Source: JBCAWW01 sp039024315 (lineage in GTDB: Bacteria; Bacteroidota; Bacteroidia; J057). From it: DNA of 41,066 bases. Where the stretch lies: NCBI GenBank assembly GCA_039024315.1, contig JBCCQN010000054.1:1-41066 (forward strand), written 5' to 3'. A program made the translations under genes and the position numbers. The notes under the pieces were generated by a model, which saw only the letters and a program-made list of their open reading frames with translations, was not told the DNA's origin and ran no database searches. This document shows, piece by piece, positions 14,050 through 22,337 of the stretch; positions within the stretch are counted from its first letter, which is position 1, and the number at the start of each line of letters is the position of its first letter.

Positions 14050-15417
14050 ATGTTGAATAAAAAAATCATCTTAATCGCTGCTTTATGCTTGAGTCTCTTT
14101 GTCTCATGCAGCAGTGAGAAAAAAACAGACGACGAACTAAGTTCGAATGCAACGCCAAGCCTAGAAATTGAAAAACCTCAACTCACCTTTGGCTTTATCA
14201 AGCTCACTGATATGGCCCCTTTAGCCATTGCCAAAGAGCTGGGCTATTTCGAAGACGAAGGCTTATTTGTAACCATAGAAGCCCAATCCAATTGGAAAAA
14301 TGTCTTAGATCGGGTGATAGATGGTCAGTTGGACGGTTCTCACATGCTAGCGGGCCAACCTATTGCCGCGGGTGCAGGTTTTGGCAGACAAGCCGAACTC
14401 ATCACCCCGTTTTCTATGGATCTCAATGGCAACGGCATTACGGTCTCTAATGAAGTATGGGGAGCCATGAAGCCACATCTTGAAATGGAAGGTGGTAAGC
14501 CGAAGCATCCGATCAAAGCCGAAGCCTTGAAGCCAGTAGTTGAGTCCTATCGCCAAAGTGGGAAGCCTTTTAAAATGGGGATGGTTTTTCCCGTTTCAAC
14601 TCATAATTATGAGATTCGGTATTGGTTAGCCGCTGCTGGGATTCATCCGGGCATGTACACCGCAGAAAACATCCAAGGTCAAGTAGATGCCGATGTCCTC
14701 TTATCAGTTACCCCTCCGCCTCAAATGCCAGCCACCCTCGAAGCTGGTACTATTTATGGCTACTGCGTAGGTGAGCCATGGAATCAACAGGCAGTATTTC
14801 GAGGCATTGGGGTCCCCGTTACCACTAACTATGATATCTGGAAAAACAATCCTGAAAAAGTTTTTGTCTTGCGCAAGGACTTCGCCGAAAAGTATCCAAA
14901 TACCACCGTCGCCATCACCAAGGCATTAATCCGAGCCGCCAAATGGTTAGATACTCCTGGTAACCGCCCCGCAGCTGTTGGCATACTTTCAAAACCAGAT
15001 TATGTCGGTGCTGACTCCATCGTGATTGCCAATTCTATGACGGGGACCTTTGAATTTGAAAAAGGCGATAAGCGTTCTATGCCAGATTTCAATGTCTTCT
15101 ACCGCTACCATGCCACCTACCCTTTTTATTCTGATGGTATTTGGTTCCTCACACAGATGAGAAGGTGGGGACAAATTTCTGAAGCAAAATCAGCTAGCTG
15201 GTATGGGGACAAAATCAAGGAAATCTACCGTCCAGACCTATGGGAGAAGGCAGCCCAAGCACTAGTGGAAGAAGGTAAGATTCCGGCAGCAGATCTGCCA
15301 GAAACGGATGGATATAAGGCCCCAACTACTGATTTTATAGATGGAAAACTTTATGATGCTAAAGATCCTGTAGGCTACATCAATAGCTTTAGTATCGGGA
15401 ATAAAGATGAATCCTAG
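14050..15417 (+). CDS. nrtA: Nitrate ABC transporter substrate-binding lipoprotein
   Basis: The 455-residue protein is of the NrtA/CmpA family. The lipobox ends SLFVSC with Cys at about residue 19-20, so it is anchored in a membrane facing the periplasm. The binding domain begins with family-typical text: LTFGFIKLTDMAPLAIAKEL, then GYFEDEGL, then DGQLDGSHMLAGQPIAA. Further along are WLAAAGIHPG and YGYCVGEPWNQQAV, both conserved in nitrate/bicarbonate-binding members. A GTG at 14047 precedes the ATG at 14050; the ATG gives a good signal sequence. It lies between the porin and nrtB genes. Nitrate rather than bicarbonate is inferred from the neighbouring reductases. Confidence 0.93.
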   Translation: MLNKKIILIAALCLSLFVSCSSEKKTDDELSSNATPSLEIEKPQLTFGFIKLTDMAPLAIAKELGYFEDEGLFVTIEAQSNWKNVLDRVIDGQLDGSHMLAGQPIAAGAGFGRQAELITPFSMDLNGNGITVSNEVWGAMKPHLEMEGGKPKHPIKAEALKPVVESYRQSGKPFKMGMVFPVSTHNYEIRYWLAAAGIHPGMYTAENIQGQVDADVLLSVTPPPQMPATLEAGTIYGYCVGEPWNQQAVFRGIGVPVTTNYDIWKNNPEKVFVLRKDFAEKYPNTTVAITKALIRAAKWLDTPGNRPAAVGILSKPDYVGADSIVIANSMTGTFEFEKGDKRSMPDFNVFYRYHATYPFYSDGIWFLTQMRRWGQISEAKSASWYGDKIKEIYRPDLWEKAAQALVEEGKIPAADLPETDGYKAPTTDFIDGKLYDAKDPVGYINSFSIGNKDES

Positions 15418-15453
15418 GTCTTTTCACCCTCTCATTGCCAGATAAAAACGAAT

Positions 15454-16548
15454 ATGAAAAATCTCAGCGTCGAACTGCCAGCTAAACCGACCTTCCTAAA
15501 TAGATTAGAGAGATGGAGTCGCCTCCTTATCCCTTCCAAAGGGAAATTAGCTCATCGTGCAAAACACCTAGGGATCACCTTACTTTCTATTACGCTATTC
15601 TTATTGCTTTGGAGCTTCACCGCGAGTCAATTGTATAAGATGGAAGCTGAATTTAAAGTTCAGTCTGCGCTAGAGACTCAAGGTGCCCAAGCGGCTCAGG
15701 AGGTAGAAGCCTGTATATTATCTGGTGAAAAAAGCTGCCAGCCCAATACTTTGCCTTCTCCGAAGCAAGTCCTAGCCGCTGCACAAGCCTTGCTGGCGGA
15801 TTACTATGTAATCAGTACCAAAAAGGAAGCTTTTCAAGCCAAAGTGGCCAGCACCAATGCCAAAAGAGAAGCAAAGGGTCAAGAACCCATTATTTACACG
15901 GGTCGCCCTTCTTTCGTGGACCAGCTGTTTACCAGTCTCAAAACCGTCATGTTTGGTTTCTTTCTGGCCTTGGCGATAGCCGTACCCATTGGGATCATAA
16001 CCGGCCTCAATGAAAATTTAAGGACGGCCTTCAATTGGTTGGTTCAGGTATTTAAACCTGTCTCACCAGTAGTATGGCTGCTCCTAGTATTTATGGTGGT
16101 AAAAACCATTACCCTTGGTTCCACGGATGACACCTCCTTTTTGATCTCAAGTATTTCGGTAGCGCTTTGTTCGATGTGGGCCACACTAGTCAATACGAGT
16201 TTGGGCGTATCCTCCGTCAACCATGACTACCTCAACGTTGCCAAAGTGCTAAAGCTGGGGGTAGGCAAAAAGATCTTTAAGGTCGTTTTACCTTCTTCAA
16301 TTCCCTTAATTTTTACAGGCTTGAGAATCACCGTTTCTGTAGCTTGGATGGTAGTAATCGCGATCGAACTCTTGGCCCAAAGTCCCGGCTTGGGAAGTTT
16401 TGTCTGGGAAGAATTCCAAAATGGAGCCAACGACTCAAATGCCAAAATCATCGTGGCCATGTTTGTCATCGGGATCGTGGGATTTTTGCTGGATCGCATC
16501 ATGTTTTACGTGCAGAGATCAGTCTCTTTTGAAAAAACACTCGCATAA
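15454..16548 (+). CDS. nrtB: Nitrate ABC transporter permease
   Basis: The 364-residue inner-membrane permease belongs to the NrtB/SsuC/TauC branch. TM1 is at ~38-57 (LGITLLSITLFLLLWSFTAS). About 100 residues of non-membrane sequence follow, with two Cys in CILSGEKSC near residues 87-95. Five further membrane segments start with TVMFGFFLALAIAVPIGIIT. The ABC-coupling (EAA-like) loop is LNVAKVLKLGVGKKIFKVVL. The protein is longer than the ~270-residue cyanobacterial NrtB because of the inserted soluble segment, which is probably periplasmic. It begins 37 bp after nrtA and precedes the two ATPase genes. Confidence 0.9.
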   Translation: MKNLSVELPAKPTFLNRLERWSRLLIPSKGKLAHRAKHLGITLLSITLFLLLWSFTASQLYKMEAEFKVQSALETQGAQAAQEVEACILSGEKSCQPNTLPSPKQVLAAAQALLADYYVISTKKEAFQAKVASTNAKREAKGQEPIIYTGRPSFVDQLFTSLKTVMFGFFLALAIAVPIGIITGLNENLRTAFNWLVQVFKPVSPVVWLLLVFMVVKTITLGSTDDTSFLISSISVALCSMWATLVNTSLGVSSVNHDYLNVAKVLKLGVGKKIFKVVLPSSIPLIFTGLRITVSVAWMVVIAIELLAQSPGLGSFVWEEFQNGANDSNAKIIVAMFVIGIVGFLLDRIMFYVQRSVSFEKTLA

Positions 16549-16567
16549 ATTTAGATAGGTATTAATT

Positions 16568-16621
16568 CTTGGCCACAGGGTTTTGGGGGCTTCTTTTTGC
16601 CTAAAAAATCCTGGGCCAAGC
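16568..16621. other. Intercistronic inverted repeat between nrtB and nrtC
   Basis: CTTGGCCACAGG at 16568-16579 pairs with CCTGGGCCAAG at 16610-16620, leaving an inner stretch containing GGGGGCTTCTTTTTGCCT. It sits in the 86-bp gap before the ATPase gene. It lacks a downstream T-run, so an mRNA-processing or stability hairpin is more likely than a terminator. Confidence 0.45.
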
Positions 16622-16634
16622 AATCAAGTAAATT

Positions 16635-17510
16635 ATGGCGGAACCCATTATTGAGTTCAAAAACGTAAGTAAATGGTATGGCAAAGGTGCCAAGCGGACC
16701 GAGGTCCTAAAAGATATCAACCTGACTTTGGAGGAAGGGGAGTTTTTAGCCATAGTTGGCTTTACAGGCTCTGGTAAAACCACCCTCATCAACCTAATCA
16801 ATGGCCTGATTCAACCGAGCGAAGGAGAAGTACTTTTTCGCGGTAAATCGATCAAAGGACCTGGGCTAGAGCGCGGAATTATTTTCCAAAACTATTCCCT
16901 ATTACCATGGCTGACAGTCTACCAAAATGTGGCCTTAGCTGTTGATAAGGTGTATCCAACCTGGACCAAAGCCCAGAGAGATGCCCATATCAAGCGCTTT
17001 ATTGAGATGGTCAATCTAAGTCCCGCGCTGCATAAGCGCCCCAGAGAATTGTCAGGGGGGATGAGACAAAGAGTGGCTGTGGCGAGGGTACTTTCCACCG
17101 ATCCAGAGGTACTCCTTATGGATGAGCCCCTCGGAGCTTTGGACGCACTTACCCGAGGCAATCTCCAAGACGAAATCCTTAAAATTTGGAGTAAAAACCG
17201 CCGCACTGCCTTACTTATCACCAATGACGTAGATGAAGGCATTCTCATGGCGGATAGAATTATTCCCCTTACCCCTGGTCCCAATGCAGTGCTAGGTCCT
17301 ACCTATCAAATCAATTTAGCACGACCGCGCGATAAGAAAGCCCTCAATTCGGACCCCGAATTTAAGCGGGTACGAACGGATATCTTGAATTATCTCGTCG
17401 AACTCGGAGAGGCTTCCAAATTAAGCACCACTGCCAAATACTTACTGCCAGACCTTCAACCCAAGCTCAAAAGGAAGGGTCTAATATTACCTTTTAGAAA
17501 AGCGGTTTAA
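16635..17510 (+). CDS. nrtC: Nitrate ABC transporter ATP-binding protein 1
   Basis: The 291-residue ATPase has Walker A GFTGSGKTT, Q-loop IFQNYSLLPWLTV, signature LSGGMRQR (Gly141-Gly142), and Walker B VLLMDEPLGALD. The switch position reads LLITNDVDEG: residue 197 is Asn where the family normally has His. A C-terminal tail of ~60 residues follows the ATPase fold. Unlike cyanobacterial NrtC it carries no fused substrate-binding domain. It is 12 bp upstream of the second ATPase gene. With that protein it most likely forms a heterodimer in which this subunit's own site is degenerate. NrtC versus NrtD naming is by gene order only. Confidence 0.9.
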   Translation: MAEPIIEFKNVSKWYGKGAKRTEVLKDINLTLEEGEFLAIVGFTGSGKTTLINLINGLIQPSEGEVLFRGKSIKGPGLERGIIFQNYSLLPWLTVYQNVALAVDKVYPTWTKAQRDAHIKRFIEMVNLSPALHKRPRELSGGMRQRVAVARVLSTDPEVLLMDEPLGALDALTRGNLQDEILKIWSKNRRTALLITNDVDEGILMADRIIPLTPGPNAVLGPTYQINLARPRDKKALNSDPEFKRVRTDILNYLVELGEASKLSTTAKYLLPDLQPKLKRKGLILPFRKAV

Positions 17511-17522
17511 CCCTATCATACT

Positions 17523-18344
17523 ATGCCTGTAACAACCAAAGTCCTTGATAAACGTCCACCTGCCTTAGCAGAAGAAAGTGAAGTGATGCTTCATATGAAG
17601 GATCTCACTAAGATTTATCCCACCCCCAAAGGTCCCTATACAGTCTTGGAAAACCTCCAGCTCAAAATCAAGCAAGCAGAGTTTGTTTCGATCATTGGCC
17701 ATTCCGGTTGTGGCAAGACCACCCTGCTCACCATGATTGCTGGACTAAATGACATTTCAGGAGGACAAATCCTGATCAACCAGCAAGCCATCAATGGTCC
17801 GGGGCCAGACCGAGCGGTTATTTTTCAATCTCCTAGCTTGATGCCTTGGATGAGTTCCTTAGATAATGTTCTTATCGGGGTCAAGGAAGTATTTGCTTAT
17901 GCCAAAAAGAAAGAGCAAATCGACATCGCTAAATACTATTTGAGTAAAGTCGGCTTAGAATCAGCCTTCTACAAAAAAGCAGGAGAACTTTCCCAAGGCA
18001 TGCAACAAAGAGTGGGTATTGCGCGTGCTTTTGCTCTCAAGCCTAAGATCCTTCTGCTCGATGAGCCCTTTGGCATGCTAGATTCGCTTACGAGGGCAGA
18101 GCTGCAAGAAGTCCTATTAGAAATATGGGAAAAGGAAAAAATCACGGCGGTACAAATCACCCATGATGTCGACGAGGCTATATTTCTTGCCGACCGCATC
18201 ATCATGATGACCTCAGGCCCTAAGGCTCAGGTAGGTGATGTATTATCTATTGATTTTCCCCGCCCAAGAGACCGCAAAGAATTACTCAACCATCCTGATT
18301 ATTATCATTATCGTAAACATTTGATTGACTTTTTAGAGCATTAA
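17523..18344 (+). CDS. nrtD: Nitrate ABC transporter ATP-binding protein 2
   Basis: The 273-residue ATPase has Walker A GHSGCGKTT, Q-loop IFQSPSLMPWMSS, Walker B ILLLDEPFGMLD and the normal switch His214 in QITHDVDEA. The signature reads LSQGMQQR, with Gln158 in place of the first signature Gly. It is the last gene of the porin-nrtABCD operon. The combination of an intact switch here and an altered signature complements the reverse pattern in the preceding subunit, giving one canonical and one degenerate composite ATP site if the two heterodimerise. The C-terminus ends shortly after the ATPase fold. Confidence 0.9.
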   Translation: MPVTTKVLDKRPPALAEESEVMLHMKDLTKIYPTPKGPYTVLENLQLKIKQAEFVSIIGHSGCGKTTLLTMIAGLNDISGGQILINQQAINGPGPDRAVIFQSPSLMPWMSSLDNVLIGVKEVFAYAKKKEQIDIAKYYLSKVGLESAFYKKAGELSQGMQQRVGIARAFALKPKILLLDEPFGMLDSLTRAELQEVLLEIWEKEKITAVQITHDVDEAIFLADRIIMMTSGPKAQVGDVLSIDFPRPRDRKELLNHPDYYHYRKHLIDFLEH

Positions 18345-18447
18345 GGAGGGATGGGAGAGGATGAGAGTAGCGATATACTAGAGAGTTTTTTGGAGGTTCA
18401 CCTCCCGCCAGTTATCCCATGGGCGTCAAGCTAAGGGCCTTTTTGCT

Positions 18448-18602
18448 GGTTTACTGCTGCGCAGAACGCTTAACAAGCTTTTTGCGAAGTAAAACCCTTA
18501 GCTCGATGCATAGGCGATAGCTATCGGGAGCGTGGAACGCTCATCTCATGCAGCGAATGCTATTGGCCATCGGAACTAAGCGTTCTGCGAAGCAGGCAAA
18601 CC
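18448..18602. repeat. Inverted-repeat-bounded element, 155 bp
   Basis: The left end, GGTTTACTGCTGCGCAGAAC followed by GCTTA (18448-18472), is mirrored by the reverse complement at 18577-18602, with a few differences. Inside, CGATAGCTATCG (18515-18526) is followed by GGGAGCGTGGAACGCTCATC, the same palindrome-core arrangement as at 1023-1056. The inner sequence has no reading frame of note. A 117-bp relative with the same termini is at 33179-33295. Confidence 0.7.
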
Positions 18603-18688
18603 AAAACTAGACCCAACAAATGGCAGAATCCAGTTCAAGTCTAGCGCCTCGGTAATAAAAAGGGAGCTTAGCAGACAAAAAATATGAC

Positions 18689-18696
18689 TATATTTG
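18689..18696 (+). promoter_or_regulatory. Candidate -7 element for nasA
   Basis: TATATTTG matches the Bacteroidota -7 consensus TAnnTTTG exactly, about 105 bp before the nasA ATG. No TTG stands at the expected -33 position, so if real it would probably need an activator. Confidence 0.35.
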
Positions 18697-18755
18697 AATA
18701 TGTACATATCTCTTGTACTGATTCAAAAGGCTACCTGATCATCTACTCTCTCTTA

Positions 18756-18777
18756 GCAGCTAAGCTGCAATGTTTTT
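18756..18777 (+). promoter_or_regulatory. Possible leader hairpin / attenuator before nasA
   Basis: GCAGC-TAA-GCTGC forms a 5-bp stem with a 3-base loop and is followed after AA by TGTTTTT. It sits 22-45 bases upstream of the nasA start, downstream of the putative promoter. The stem is short, so termination would be weak. Confidence 0.3.
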
Positions 18778-18799
18778 CAGGCATATTGAGAGTTGAGGT

Positions 18800-21700
18800 A
18801 TGAAATCAAAAGTATTTAAAACCACCTGCTCCTATTGTGGGGTAGGCTGCGGTATTAAGGTAAAGCAGGACCCAAGAGGAGAACTAAGTCTAAGCGGGGA
18901 TGAGGATCATCCGGCCAACAAGGGCATGTTATGCTCCAAAGGGATGAACCTCCACTATGTAGTACAAGATACTTCAGACAGGCTCCTTTACCCGCAAATG
19001 CGAGCGAGTCGGTCTCACCCGCTGGAACGAGTGAGTTGGGACCAAGCCTTTCAGCGAGCTGCCGGCGTTTTTAAAAGTATTATCCATAGGTTTGGCCCAG
19101 ATTCGGTGGGTTTTTATGTTTCTGGCCAATGCCTTACTGAGGAATATTACCTCGTCAATAAATTGGTCAAAGGTTTTATTGGCACCAATAATATTGACAC
19201 CAATTCAAGGCTCTGCATGAGTTCGGCCGTAGCTGGATACGTCAAAACCTTTGGCGAAGACAGTGTGCCAATCTCTTATGATGATATTGAATTAGCGGAT
19301 TGTTTTCTCATCGCAGGGGCCAATCCTGCTTGGTGTCATCCCATCTTATTTCGTAGGCTAGAAAAGCATAAGACCGAAAATCCCAAAACCAAAATCATCG
19401 TTGTTGATCCACGCAAAACTGCTACTGCTTCGATGGCCGACCTTCACCTACAGATCCTCCCCGGTACTGATGTGTTTTTATTCACGGCTATTGCGAGGAG
19501 GCTATGGGACACCAAACGTATAGACGCCCATTTTATCAAAAACCATACGGAAGGCTTTGAGTCCTTCAAGACATATTTTTTGCAACTACCTGTCAAAAAG
19601 GCTGCTAAATTATGCGGTATTGATTATGATCAGATCAAAAGGGCTGCAAACCTGATTGGCAACGCTAAGGGTTTCATTTCGATGTGGGCCATGGGCCTCA
19701 ATCAAAGTCGTTTTGGGGTGGATAAAAACTTCGCTCTGCTCAATCTTTCCCTCATGACGGGACAAATTGGTAAAAAAGGGGCAGGCCCATTTTCCCTCAC
19801 GGGTCAGCCCAACGCCATGGGAGGTAGAGAAGTGGGAGGTATGTCCACCCTTTTGGCCGCCCATAGAGACCAAAGCAATCCAGAGCATCGGCAAGAAGTA
19901 GCCAAGTTTTGGAAAGTCAATCAACTCCCTGACAAAGCGGGCCTGACAGCTACCCAAATGTTTGATGCGCTAGACAGAGGCGAGCTTAAGGCAATATGGA
20001 TCATCTGCACCAACCCGATGGTCAGTCTCCCGCATACCAACAAAATGGAAAAGGCCTTAGCAAACGCTCGTTTTGTGGTCGTCCAAGATATCTCCAATCG
20101 TTCTGATACTACCAAATTTGCGGACCTCCTGCTCCCTGCTGCCGGTTGGCTAGAAAAAGCCGGTACTATGACCAATTCCGACCGCAGAATTAATTTCCTC
20201 CCTAAAGCCATTGATCCGCCGGGGGAAGCCCTGCCTGATGCAGAAATATTGATCCGCTTTGCCAACGCTATGGGCTACAAAGGATTTCAATATCAAAATA
20301 TCTCAGAAGTTTACGACGAGCACTGCCAATTGACCAAAGGGACCAACATTGATATTTCGGGTTTAAATCATGCTCGTCTTCAAAAAGAAGGCTCCTTTCA
20401 ATGGCCAGTGCCTTTTGCCGATCATCAAGGCACAGCTAGGCTTTTTACGGACAAAAAGTTTCACACTCCCTCTCAAAAGGCGATTTTCAATGTCCCTCAG
20501 CAATCGCAAATCCCTGATGAAAGACCTAACGATAGCTACCCTCTTATCCTCACTACTGGTCGTATTAGAGATCAGTGGCATACGATGACTAAAACGGGCA
20601 AGGTCAATAAGTTGAACCAGCACTACCCTATCCCCTTCTTAGAAATCCATCCCGTAGATGCCATGATGCGGGGTTTGAAAGAAGGAGATGTAGCAGAAGT
20701 AAAAAACGAAAGAGGGGAAGTGAGGGTAAAGGTCCAAATCACTCGCAATATCCGCTCTGGAGTGGTATTCCTACCCATGCATTGGGGTAAAATGCTCAAT
20801 CAAAAATTTGGCCGAGCCAATAATCTAACCGCCAATCGTTACGATCCAATATCCAAAGAGCCTGACTATAAATATTCTACCGTAGAGGTAAATAAGTTCG
20901 TCAAGCCCAAACAAAAGATATGTGTGATCGGTGCTGGGGCAGCAGCCTATCAGTTTATCAAGACTTATCGCTCCATCAATAAGAGGGATGAAATTCATGT
21001 TTTTTCTAAAGAAGAGCATCCTTTTTATAATCGCGTCTTGCTACCAGAATACATCAGCGAACATTTAAATTGGGAAGCACTAGAAAAACTCAAAAAAAAT
21101 GAACTCAATAAGCTCAAGATTCACCTTTACCCTAATGCTAGTGTTGAAAAATTAGATCGCGCAGCCAAAGAGATTTATGATGATCAAGGCAATCACTATG
21201 CGTATGATATCCTCATTGGAGCTACTGGTAGCCGGCCCTTCATACCGAGAGAGGTGCCTTTGGATTTGGAAGGGGTATTTAGTCTAAGAGAAAGAGATGA
21301 TGCGGATGCATTGAAAGCCTACCTCGCGGCCTCTGGAGTACCTCAATCCTCTCAACATGTACTTATCGTCGGCGGTGGCCTCTTGGGTTTGGAACTCGCT
21401 GCTGCACTTAGAAGTATTGGCATTCAGATCACCATTGTTCAAAGGGGTTCTAGGCTTATGATCCGCCAATTAGATACCATCGCTTCTCGGCTACTCGCGG
21501 AGGATGTCATGGAGAGAGGCATTCAAATTTTCTTTGACAATGAAGTGGATACAATTTTTGCGGATGAAAGCCGATCAGGTCTCACAGTCACCCTCAAAAG
21601 TGGCAAACTCCTCTCAGCCACGGCCCTAGTCTATGCCATTGGGACTAGACCCAATATTGAGCTGTTTAAAAGCGCTGGCATCAAGTGCTCGCGGGGACTT

Positions 21701-22327
21701 GTGGTAAACGAATATTTGCAAACCAATGACCCGCAGGTATTTGCGATTGGAGAAATCGCAGAGTTCCAACAAAAGCTTTATGGCATTACTTCTGCTGCGG
21801 CCCAGCAAGCGACCTATCTCGCCAAATATCTCAATGGCGATTTGAGTAGTATTTACCAAGGCTCAGTCAGTCTCAATATTTTGAAATATGAAGACCTTGC
21901 CCTCAGCAGTATCGGAGAAATTCATTATCCCAAAAATGATCCTTCCTATGAAGAGATCATCTTTACCGACATTCGAAAACGATACTATAAAAAGTGCATC
22001 GTTAAAAATGACCGCTTAGTTGGGGCCATCCTGATCGGTGATAAGGCAGAATTTGCTGAGTATAAAATGCTCATCGAGGAGAAAACCGAATTATCGGAAA
22101 AACGCAATGAATTATTACGAGCGGGTGGCGCTCCCAAAACAGTTTTGGGCAGACTCATCTGTGCCTGCAATCATGTCGGCACCGGCAATATCGAACAAAT
22201 CTTAACGCAAGGGACCACAGAATTAGAAAATGTTTGTAAGCTATCTGGAGCAGGTACAGGTTGTGGCAGCTGCAAACCAGAAATCAGCGCCTTTATCACT
22301 GAGGCTTTAGTCAAAAACGAAAAATAA
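18800..22327 (+). CDS. nasA: Assimilatory nitrate reductase fused to FAD/NAD(P)H reductase and [2Fe-2S] domain
   Basis: The 1175-residue cytoplasmic protein reduces nitrate to nitrite. Residues 1-~690 are the Mo-bisMGD catalytic domain. The N-terminal [4Fe-4S] ligands are Cys10, Cys13, Cys17 and Cys45, the Mo-ligand Cys139 lies in SRLCMSSAV, and the C-terminal cofactor-binding region is near LILTTGRIRDQWHTMTKTGK. Residues ~705-1110 form a NirB-like pyridine nucleotide oxidoreductase with FAD motif CVIGAGAAAYQF and NAD motif VLIVGGGLLGLELAAAL. A BFD-type [2Fe-2S] domain ends the chain with Cys1121, Cys1123, Cys1155 and Cys1158. In Klebsiella and Bacillus the flavin module is a separate protein (NasC/NasB); here it is in one polypeptide, giving a self-contained electron path. 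The rubredoxin-tailed gene follows after 10 bp. No twin-arginine signal is present. Confidence 0.95.
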   Translation: MKSKVFKTTCSYCGVGCGIKVKQDPRGELSLSGDEDHPANKGMLCSKGMNLHYVVQDTSDRLLYPQMRASRSHPLERVSWDQAFQRAAGVFKSIIHRFGPDSVGFYVSGQCLTEEYYLVNKLVKGFIGTNNIDTNSRLCMSSAVAGYVKTFGEDSVPISYDDIELADCFLIAGANPAWCHPILFRRLEKHKTENPKTKIIVVDPRKTATASMADLHLQILPGTDVFLFTAIARRLWDTKRIDAHFIKNHTEGFESFKTYFLQLPVKKAAKLCGIDYDQIKRAANLIGNAKGFISMWAMGLNQSRFGVDKNFALLNLSLMTGQIGKKGAGPFSLTGQPNAMGGREVGGMSTLLAAHRDQSNPEHRQEVAKFWKVNQLPDKAGLTATQMFDALDRGELKAIWIICTNPMVSLPHTNKMEKALANARFVVVQDISNRSDTTKFADLLLPAAGWLEKAGTMTNSDRRINFLPKAIDPPGEALPDAEILIRFANAMGYKGFQYQNISEVYDEHCQLTKGTNIDISGLNHARLQKEGSFQWPVPFADHQGTARLFTDKKFHTPSQKAIFNVPQQSQIPDERPNDSYPLILTTGRIRDQWHTMTKTGKVNKLNQHYPIPFLEIHPVDAMMRGLKEGDVAEVKNERGEVRVKVQITRNIRSGVVFLPMHWGKMLNQKFGRANNLTANRYDPISKEPDYKYSTVEVNKFVKPKQKICVIGAGAAAYQFIKTYRSINKRDEIHVFSKEEHPFYNRVLLPEYISEHLNWEALEKLKKNELNKLKIHLYPNASVEKLDRAAKEIYDDQGNHYAYDILIGATGSRPFIPREVPLDLEGVFSLRERDDADALKAYLAASGVPQSSQHVLIVGGGLLGLELAAALRSIGIQITIVQRGSRLMIRQLDTIASRLLAEDVMERGIQIFFDNEVDTIFADESRSGLTVTLKSGKLLSATALVYAIGTRPNIELFKSAGIKCSRGLVVNEYLQTNDPQVFAIGEIAEFQQKLYGITSAAAQQATYLAKYLNGDLSSIYQGSVSLNILKYEDLALSSIGEIHYPKNDPSYEEIIFTDIRKRYYKKCIVKNDRLVGAILIGDKAEFAEYKMLIEEKTELSEKRNELLRAGGAPKTVLGRLICACNHVGTGNIEQILTQGTTELENVCKLSGAGTGCGSCKPEISAFITEALVKNEK

Positions 22328-22337
22328 TCCTTTAATC

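Larger units (their letters stand above)
18345..18799. other. Intergenic region, 455 bp: inverted-repeat element and nasA leader
   Basis: Between nrtD and nasA lie the inverted-repeat element (18448-18602), a perfect TATATTTG -7-like box at 18689-18696 and a 12-bp palindrome ATATGTACATAT at 18698-18709. A small hairpin with T-run is at 18756-18777. The 20-bp operator of the other two nitrogen promoters is absent. I see no extra gene. Confidence 0.55.

Noticed and set aside
18698..18709. ATATGTACATAT as a third copy of the nitrogen operator
   Set aside because: It is a palindrome, but it does not match TAAGTATAAATACTTA and lies downstream of the -7-like box. It is kept only as a local feature of the nasA leader.
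19610..20265. Two ~115-codon minus-strand frames within nasA
   Set aside because: They are antisense shadows of the catalytic domain, with low-complexity composition and no motifs.
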